Of a DNA stretch of 10,781 bases, positions 7,152 to 10,781 are shown piece by piece. Position 1 is the first letter of the stretch, and every line of letters begins with the position of its first letter. The DNA is from Parachlamydia sp. GTDB lineage: Bacteria; Chlamydiota; Chlamydiia; Chlamydiales; Parachlamydiaceae. Both the position numbers and the translations under genes were made by a program. The notes beneath the pieces are model-generated. The model was not told where the DNA came from, searched no databases, and saw nothing but the letters and a program-made list of their open reading frames with translations. The stretch covers positions 1-10,781 of the forward strand of contig JAJTHR010000028.1 of assembly GCA_021298935.1 (NCBI GenBank), in the 5' to 3' direction.

Positions 7152-7467
7152 CAGTGGAGCAGTGTTTCTCATCCTGGAAAAATTGAAATTGCAATGTAAA
7201 GGAGGAGTTGCCTACCCGCTCTACACTTAAGTAGACAAGGCATTTCCTCCCCCCTAACAGGGGGGCGTGAAAGCAGGCGTCGGTTGATTTAATGGGAACA
7301 GCCCATGTCTGATTATTAAACCAATCGTCCCATGGCAATTTTAAGCCTTGTGTGACAAAGTTTTCATAGACTTCATGTGCCAATGTGAAAATGTGGCCAA
7401 AGAAAAGAATGCCTGCTCCGTCAATGCAATGAAAAGAGATGGCTATTTCTTCAATGAACTCTTTCAC
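7021..7467 (-). CDS. 4HBT-type hotdog thioesterase, probable DHNA-CoA hydrolase
   Basis: This 148-residue protein looks like a 4-hydroxybenzoyl-CoA-type hotdog thioesterase. Near the N-terminus, SFHCIDGAGILFFGHIF (11-27) places the probable catalytic Asp16 before the AGI turn, followed by AHEVYENF (30-37) on the central helix. The rest shows the expected strand pattern. Cyanobacterial DHNA-CoA thioesterases belong to the same broad family, and the pathway needs this activity between MenB and MenA, so I infer a MenI-like role. The start is a GTG overlapping the ubiE stop (GTGA, 7467-7464), with AGGA about nine bases upstream, so the two are cotranscribed. Its last 131 bases run antisense to the end of menE. 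The residues after about 134 look like a nonconserved tail. The fold call is firm; the substrate is inferred from context. Confidence 0.78.
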   Translation of the reverse strand: MKEFIEEIAISFHCIDGAGILFFGHIFTLAHEVYENFVTQGLKLPWDDWFNNQTWAVPIKSTDACFHAPLLGGRKCLVYLSVERVGNSSFTLQFQFFQDEKHCSTVKTTHVFLSKQARKTMPLPPPVLRALKEYSAAPCQEKCVVSAE

Positions 7468-8183
7468 ACTTTGCGTCCTATAAAGAGAGTAGCAATCCCG
7501 CCAGCCAAAGGAATCCGCCTTAATTCACTAAAGCCTGAAGCTGCCAGCTGATTTTCCAACTCTTCAGGAGGAATAAAATGATGGATACTTTGCTGTAAAT
7601 AGCCATAGGCGTTTTTATTGGAGGTCAGCCATTTTCCAAGAACCGGTAAAAAAAGCCTCAAGTACAAGCGATGGCCCATTTTTAAGATGCGGTTATGCGG
7701 ACGGGTAAGTTCAAGTATGCCAAAACATCCGCCCGGTTTCAATACCCGGTAAACCTCCTGGAAGCATTGAGGAGGATTCTTTACATTTCTGATTCCATAA
7801 GCCATTGACGCGCAGTCAACAGACTGAGGATCAAAGGGTAAACTTTGCACGTCTGCCTGCACGTATTCAATTTGATGGGAATGTGTTTTTAAGGCCGCTT
7901 CTTTTTGCCTGGCGAAATTAAGCATTTCGCTCGAAAAATCGACTAGTATGGCATTGCATGGGGAGGAGCACTGTTTCAAATATCCGAAAGCAATGTCTCC
8001 TGTTCCGGCACATAAATCGACAAAAGTATGGGAACCGGGAGGCAGCTGCAGGCATTTAATCAGTTTTTTATTCCACAAGCGATGTAGATAAAATGAAAGG
8101 ACGGCATTTGTGCGATCGTAATTATGTGCGATGCTATCGAACATTGACTGAATGGTTTCAGGGTGGCTTTTGGAATATTTCAT
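7464..8183 (-). CDS. ubiE: UbiE/MenG, demethylmenaquinone methyltransferase
   Basis: This 239-residue SAM-dependent methyltransferase performs the last step of menaquinone synthesis, C-methylation of demethylmenaquinone. SAM-binding motif I is VDLCAGTGD (55-63), followed by the acidic residue Asp82 after strand 2. UbiE family signatures are YDRTNAVLSFYLHRLWNKK (22-40), YGIRNVKN (129-136) and RVLKPGG (146-152). Length is normal for the family. The ATG overlaps the stop of the small membrane-protein gene upstream (TAATG) and is preceded by a C-rich stretch rather than a ribosome-binding site, so translation probably depends on coupling to that gene. The downstream thioesterase overlaps by four bases. 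In an organism lacking ubiquinone genes it would act only on menaquinone; no ubiquinone gene is visible here. Confidence 0.95.
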   Translation of the reverse strand: MKYSKSHPETIQSMFDSIAHNYDRTNAVLSFYLHRLWNKKLIKCLQLPPGSHTFVDLCAGTGDIAFGYLKQCSSPCNAILVDFSSEMLNFARQKEAALKTHSHQIEYVQADVQSLPFDPQSVDCASMAYGIRNVKNPPQCFQEVYRVLKPGGCFGILELTRPHNRILKMGHRLYLRLFLPVLGKWLTSNKNAYGYLQQSIHHFIPPEELENQLAASGFSELRRIPLAGGIATLFIGRKV

Positions 8184-8326
8184 TAGGATTGGGGGGGGTG
8201 CTGATCTTCAGGTGAAATTTCAACTTTTGTTTTTCCGGCGATCAACCAGCCGATGCTTAGGCAGGCAATTGCAATGACAATCACAACAAAAGCAATCACC
8301 AAAATTAAAAATAAGTTTGACGTCAA
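8183..8326 (-). CDS. Small single-pass membrane protein
   Basis: A 47-residue protein is proposed from a TTG at 8326 rather than the longer frame reaching 8446. AGGGAG (8338-8333) lies six bases upstream of the TTG, the hydrophobic core begins right after it, and the longer form would run into the divergent carbonic anhydrase leader. Residues 4-29 form one strongly hydrophobic helix (LILVIAFVVIVIAIACLSIG), followed by a basic turn GKTK and a polar tail ending in Pro-Pro. The stop overlaps the ubiE start, so it probably leads the ubiE operon and drives ubiE translation. The helix-GxxxxKTK pattern slightly recalls NqrM, but NqrM's conserved cysteine cluster is absent. No function can be assigned. 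Confidence 0.55.
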   Translation of the reverse strand: MTSNLFLILVIAFVVIVIAIACLSIGWLIAGKTKVEISPEDQHPPQS

Positions 8327-8343
8327 ATGATGCTCCCTATAAA
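8316..8343 (+). promoter_or_regulatory. Candidate promoter for the carbonic anhydrase gene
   Basis: TTGACG (8317-8322), also readable as TTTGAC (8316-8321), is followed by TATAAA (8338-8343) at 15 or 16 bases. Initiation near 8350 would leave a leader of about 60 bases before the ATG at 8410. The -35 lies in the start of the opposing small-protein gene, so this promoter and the minus-strand one face each other and overlap. Confidence 0.4.
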
Positions 8344-8354
8344 ACTTTTTTAAA

Positions 8355-8383
8355 AGAATAACAGAGTAAATGTTAGAGTGCAA
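8355..8383 (-). promoter_or_regulatory. Candidate promoter for the small protein-ubiE-thioesterase operon
   Basis: On the minus strand TTGCAC (8383-8378) and TATTCT (8360-8355) are 17 bases apart. Transcription would start near 8348, just before the AGGGAG site at 8338-8333 and the TTG start at 8326. The -35 match is poor beyond TTG. Confidence 0.4.
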
Positions 8384-8409
8384 TCGTGAAAAAATTATTT
8401 GGAGGACAA

Positions 8410-9129
8410 ATGAAAAAAATAGCTTTTTTTTTACTCGCCTTTGCATTTAGCCTTTTCAGGCCCGTCTCAGCGGATGTTAATGAAGATCAAGTCAATGCCT
8501 TAGTCAAGCTGGCGGATGGCCATCGGGCTTTTATGGATTTGCATTTCAAGCATAACGAAGAGGAATTTATCCGGCTAGTGAGAGAGGGGCAAAATCCGCA
8601 GGCTCTTTTTATCGGGTGCAGTGATTCACGGGTCATGCCTGATTTGATTTTGGGTACAAAACCGGGCGACCTATTTGTTATACGGACGGCTGGAAATTTT
8701 GTTCCGCCCTACCAACTAACAAACTGCGATGGAGTCTCGGCAAGCCTTCAGTTTGCAGTAGAAGTATTGAATGTAAAAAACATCATTGTATGCGGACATT
8801 CCCATTGCGGGGCTGTGCAAGGACTTTTTGCAGAAAATCCAACCGGACTTAAATTATTGGATTGCTGGTTAAAGTTTGGAGAACAGGCGAAACAGATGAC
8901 ACTAAAAGTGACAAAGCCCGACATCAGCAGAGAGCTTCTCTATTCGACGGCTGAGCAAATTTCAGTCATCTATCAGATTGAAAATTTGATGTCCTATCCT
9001 TTTGTCACCAAAAGAGTCAATGAGGGTACTCTCCATTTGCATGCGTGGTACAATAAGGTCGAATCGGGAGAAATATTTTATTACGATCCAGGCGTTCATC
9101 AATTCAAAAACCTGGCAAAAATGAAATAA
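8410..9129 (+). CDS. Exported beta-class carbonic anhydrase
   Basis: This 239-residue protein interconverts carbon dioxide and bicarbonate. The first 21 residues form a signal peptide: Lys-Lys, a Phe/Leu/Ala-rich core, then PVSA before Asp22, so the enzyme should act in the periplasm. Zinc ligands are Cys70 in CSDSR (70-74), His130 and Cys133 in GHSHCGA (129-135). Asp72 and Arg74 form the usual catalytic dyad. RTAGNFVPP (92-100) and DGVSASLQFAVEVL (107-120) are typical of the family. The ATG at 8410 is chosen over the in-frame GTG at 8386 because GGAGG (8401-8405) precedes it and the signal peptide then begins correctly. A strong hairpin follows the stop. It is divergent from the ubiE operon and monocistronic. 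Identification is firm; periplasmic location is inferred from the leader. Confidence 0.95.
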   Translation: MKKIAFFLLAFAFSLFRPVSADVNEDQVNALVKLADGHRAFMDLHFKHNEEEFIRLVREGQNPQALFIGCSDSRVMPDLILGTKPGDLFVIRTAGNFVPPYQLTNCDGVSASLQFAVEVLNVKNIIVCGHSHCGAVQGLFAENPTGLKLLDCWLKFGEQAKQMTLKVTKPDISRELLYSTAEQISVIYQIENLMSYPFVTKRVNEGTLHLHAWYNKVESGEIFYYDPGVHQFKNLAKMK

Positions 9130-9140
9130 AGGCAAGATAA

Positions 9141-9169
9141 AGATATGTCGGAAGCCCGACACATCTTTT
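9141..9169 (+). terminator. Rho-independent terminator after carbonic anhydrase
   Basis: AGATATGTCGG (9141-9151) pairs with CCGACACATCT (9156-9166) with one A-C mismatch and a four-base loop (AAGC), followed by TTTT (the last T of the stem plus 9167-9169). It begins 11 bases after the stop codon. Confidence 0.8.
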
Positions 9170-9215
9170 AGTCAAAGTGATATATAATCATTGGATTTTT
9201 TTCTATTAGTGTACG

Positions 9216-9243
9216 GTAGTACCCAACCGTGGTTGGGTACTAC
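9216..9243. repeat. 28-bp perfect palindrome between convergent genes
   Basis: Arms GTAGTACCCAACC (9216-9228) and GGTTGGGTACTAC (9231-9243) are perfect inverted copies around a GT centre; as a hairpin it would be a 12-bp stem with a CGTG loop. It lies 12 bases from the end of the DUF3604-like gene (minus strand). No T-run follows it in either direction, so it is not a standard intrinsic terminator, although it could stop or stabilise the minus-strand transcript. Alternatives are a protein-binding site or a dispersed palindromic element. Confidence 0.85.
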
Positions 9244-9255
9244 ATAGCTTATTGT

Positions 9256-10781
9256 TTATTCCTCATCGCCAAATTCATCTTCGTCATCATCCTCGTCATC
9301 TACCCCAAAATCCTCGATGACGACTTTTTTAGGGGCTGGCTTGGCAGTTGCCTTTTTGCTTGTTTTTGGCAAGGAAGACAGGGGAATGTAGTCCACCCAT
9401 ATGGGAGAGCTCCAGGCCATGTGCCCATCTTCTTGCATGACTCTCAGGTAGTAATAAGAAAATGGCGGCTTCTTGTCTTTGGCATCGATGCTTACTTTAT
9501 CGAGGGGAGTCAAGTCGTCATAAGTAAAATCGAAATGGTAGCCTTCCGGCTCATAAGTTTGGATGACTTTGCCGTTTCTGACAATTTCGATGCTTTTTAG
9601 CTTGGTTGTGCCTGCCACATAGCCTGAAAGGTGTCTATTGACGACAAGTCCCGGTTTTTCCGCTGTACTGGTCTCTTTGCCCATCGGCTGACCGGCTAAG
9701 TAAAGTCCCAGGATGATCCGCTCGCCCGTTGTGGCGTAGCAGGAGCGTTGGTAAAGGGCTTCCATTAAAGCATCTCGCGTATGGGTAGGCGCTACAATAG
9801 CGGTCAAGCCGGAGGTGTATTGGTCCTGATCGCTTTCAAAGAAATCACCATAGATCCCTCGGTCATCCAAACCTCCTGCGACAAAGCCAAATCGGCAATT
9901 TTTTTGCAGGGCTTTTTGAATGGCCCCCTCAGGCGCTTCCTGAATGGCTGATGCCCCCCCTTTAATCGCGCGAAGGTTTCCTTCTTTTTTAGGCAATTCG
10001 GAGGAACCCCAGGCGTTGTAAATTTCTACTACACGTTCAAAATCAGGATCAAAATTTTCAAAATTGAATTCATACCCTTTACCCATCGTGAAAGAGGGGA
10101 TGGAGATGGCTTCTTTAGGTGAAAAGCTTTTATAGATTTTTTTAAGGGCATTGCTTTTCAGGTCTTTTTTGCGTAAAATGGGCTTGTTTTCTTTTCCATA
10201 AACAAAGATGCGCACCCCTTCACTTTTCGGCTCGCCTGCCCATTGAAAACCAAGAAAGGCAGTAAACCGCTCATCTTCATCAAAATCGCCAATATTTTGT
10301 CCAATGTGTTTCCAGGTGTCATTGCTCGTCTCTTCTGTGCTCTCAAATGGAGAAGCTCCAAAAAAATTGAAAGCTTTATCATCCCTAAAATGACGGATGC
10401 AGCTTTCTATATTTTCTGTAGAATCATATCTGTCTGATTCTCCATGCAAAAAACCCCAAAATAAATTTTTGCTATTATCTGGAAAGCAGCGGATAGGAGG
10501 AGACCGGAAAACCTTTTTTGTTTTGGTATTTAACAGCTGAATCGTGTAAACCCCTGCCTCATTAAAATAAAGGTTAGGAAGGGAGATAAAGCCTGTCTCA
10601 GGAATGAATAATTTCCAACTGAGGTTTTCCCTTAAGTGTTCATGGGAAAGTTCAATTAATGTATCTTCCGTGGCATTATTCGTAAGGTTCCCAAATTGGT
10701 CTTCAAAGCGCACGATTACGTCAAAGCGCTTATTTTTTGAAACAAAGGAGGGAGTGAGGACGCGAATATTTGCTAAATCGC
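9256..10781 (-). CDS. DUF3604/PHP-like protein with degenerate metal site (3' part; 5' end outside window)
   Basis: The frame is open to the window edge, so the GTG at 10713 is probably internal; numbering here starts from it. Residues 84-345 follow the layout of DUF3604 proteins, which have a PHP-phosphoesterase-like fold: FWGFLHGESD (85-94), FTAFLGFQWAG (150-160), VVEIYNAWGSSE (228-239), GFVAGGLDDRG (276-286) and YATTGERIILG (326-336). These match family blocks, but where metal-binding His/Asp are expected I see HGE for HxH, ASP near 120-122 for the D-H block, IPSFT for the IPHHT-like block, and LDDR for the DSH block. Enzyme activity is therefore doubtful. Residues 445-465 are a Lys/Ala/Pro/Ser linker and 467-485 are almost all acidic. 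Location cannot be judged without the N-terminus. The family call is from remembered motifs. Confidence 0.8.
   Translation of the reverse strand, partial: DLANIRVLTPSFVSKNKRFDVIVRFEDQFGNLTNNATEDTLIELSHEHLRENLSWKLFIPETGFISLPNLYFNEAGVYTIQLLNTKTKKVFRSPPIRCFPDNSKNLFWGFLHGESDRYDSTENIESCIRHFRDDKAFNFFGASPFESTEETSNDTWKHIGQNIGDFDEDERFTAFLGFQWAGEPKSEGVRIFVYGKENKPILRKKDLKSNALKKIYKSFSPKEAISIPSFTMGKGYEFNFENFDPDFERVVEIYNAWGSSELPKKEGNLRAIKGGASAIQEAPEGAIQKALQKNCRFGFVAGGLDDRGIYGDFFESDQDQYTSGLTAIVAPTHTRDALMEALYQRSCYATTGERIILGLYLAGQPMGKETSTAEKPGLVVNRHLSGYVAGTTKLKSIEIVRNGKVIQTYEPEGYHFDFTYDDLTPLDKVSIDAKDKKPPFSYYYLRVMQEDGHMAWSSPIWVDYIPLSSLPKTSKKATAKPAPKKVVIEDFGVDDEDDDEDEFGDEE

Noticed and set aside
8183..8326. NqrM (Na+-NQR maturation factor)
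   Set aside because: The helix and basic turn are only loosely similar and the conserved cysteine cluster of NqrM is missing.
8386..8409. GTG at 8386 as carbonic anhydrase start
   Set aside because: The eight extra residues would precede the signal peptide and cover the GGAGG site used by ATG 8410.
8327..8446. 40-codon N-terminal extension of the small membrane protein
   Set aside because: It would overlap the carbonic anhydrase start and the promoters; TTG 8326 has a good AGGGAG site and directly precedes the hydrophobic helix.
9229..9600. Plus-strand frame opposite the DUF3604-like gene
   Set aside because: It starts within the palindrome, lacks a ribosome-binding site, and its composition is the complement of the acidic tail and conserved C-terminal region.

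Overview
The window reads as a chromosomal segment of a Gram-negative, probably obligately host-associated bacterium. My best guess is an amoeba-associated member of the Chlamydiae (Parachlamydiaceae or a relative). This rests on gene content and style rather than any database match: tightly overlapping men genes, a long coiled-coil orphan protein, a Lys/Ser/Thr-rich basic protein, and AT-rich intergenic regions around moderate-GC genes. No rRNA, tRNA, CRISPR array, transposase or phage gene is visible.

The core is the classical o-succinylbenzoate menaquinone pathway, split into three blocks. Block 1 (1-1672, plus strand) is the 3' part of menD followed by menH, joined by an ATGA overlap. Block 2 (4260-7151, plus) is menB-menA-menE, all overlapping. 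Block 3 (8326-7021, minus) is a small membrane protein, the methyltransferase ubiE/menG and a hotdog thioesterase, again with overlapping starts and stops. I propose that the thioesterase hydrolyses DHNA-CoA, the step between MenB and MenA. Together these cover MenD, MenH, MenE, MenB, the thioesterase, MenA and the final methylation. MenC is not in the window, and MenF would have to lie outside it as well.

Blocks 1 and 2 are separated by two divergently transcribed genes with no recognised family. One encodes a 514-residue protein (minus strand) with N-terminal hydrophobic stretches, a long coiled-coil middle, a glycine-rich hydrophobic segment and a C-terminal domain with a CGQA motif. The other encodes a 259-residue protein (plus strand) with a basic N-terminus, two near-identical 35-residue repeats and an acidic C-terminus. 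They share a promoter-bearing, AT-rich gap at 3201-3373.

Downstream of block 3, and divergent from it, is an exported beta-class carbonic anhydrase with a good terminator. Then come a 28-bp perfect palindrome and the 3' part of a DUF3604/PHP-like gene on the minus strand that runs off the window. In that protein the expected metal-binding histidines are mostly replaced, and the C-terminus is a Lys/Ala/Pro linker with a strongly acidic tail. All gaps between genes are shorter than 300 bases; what they hold is listed as separate features or in the neighbouring gene entries.
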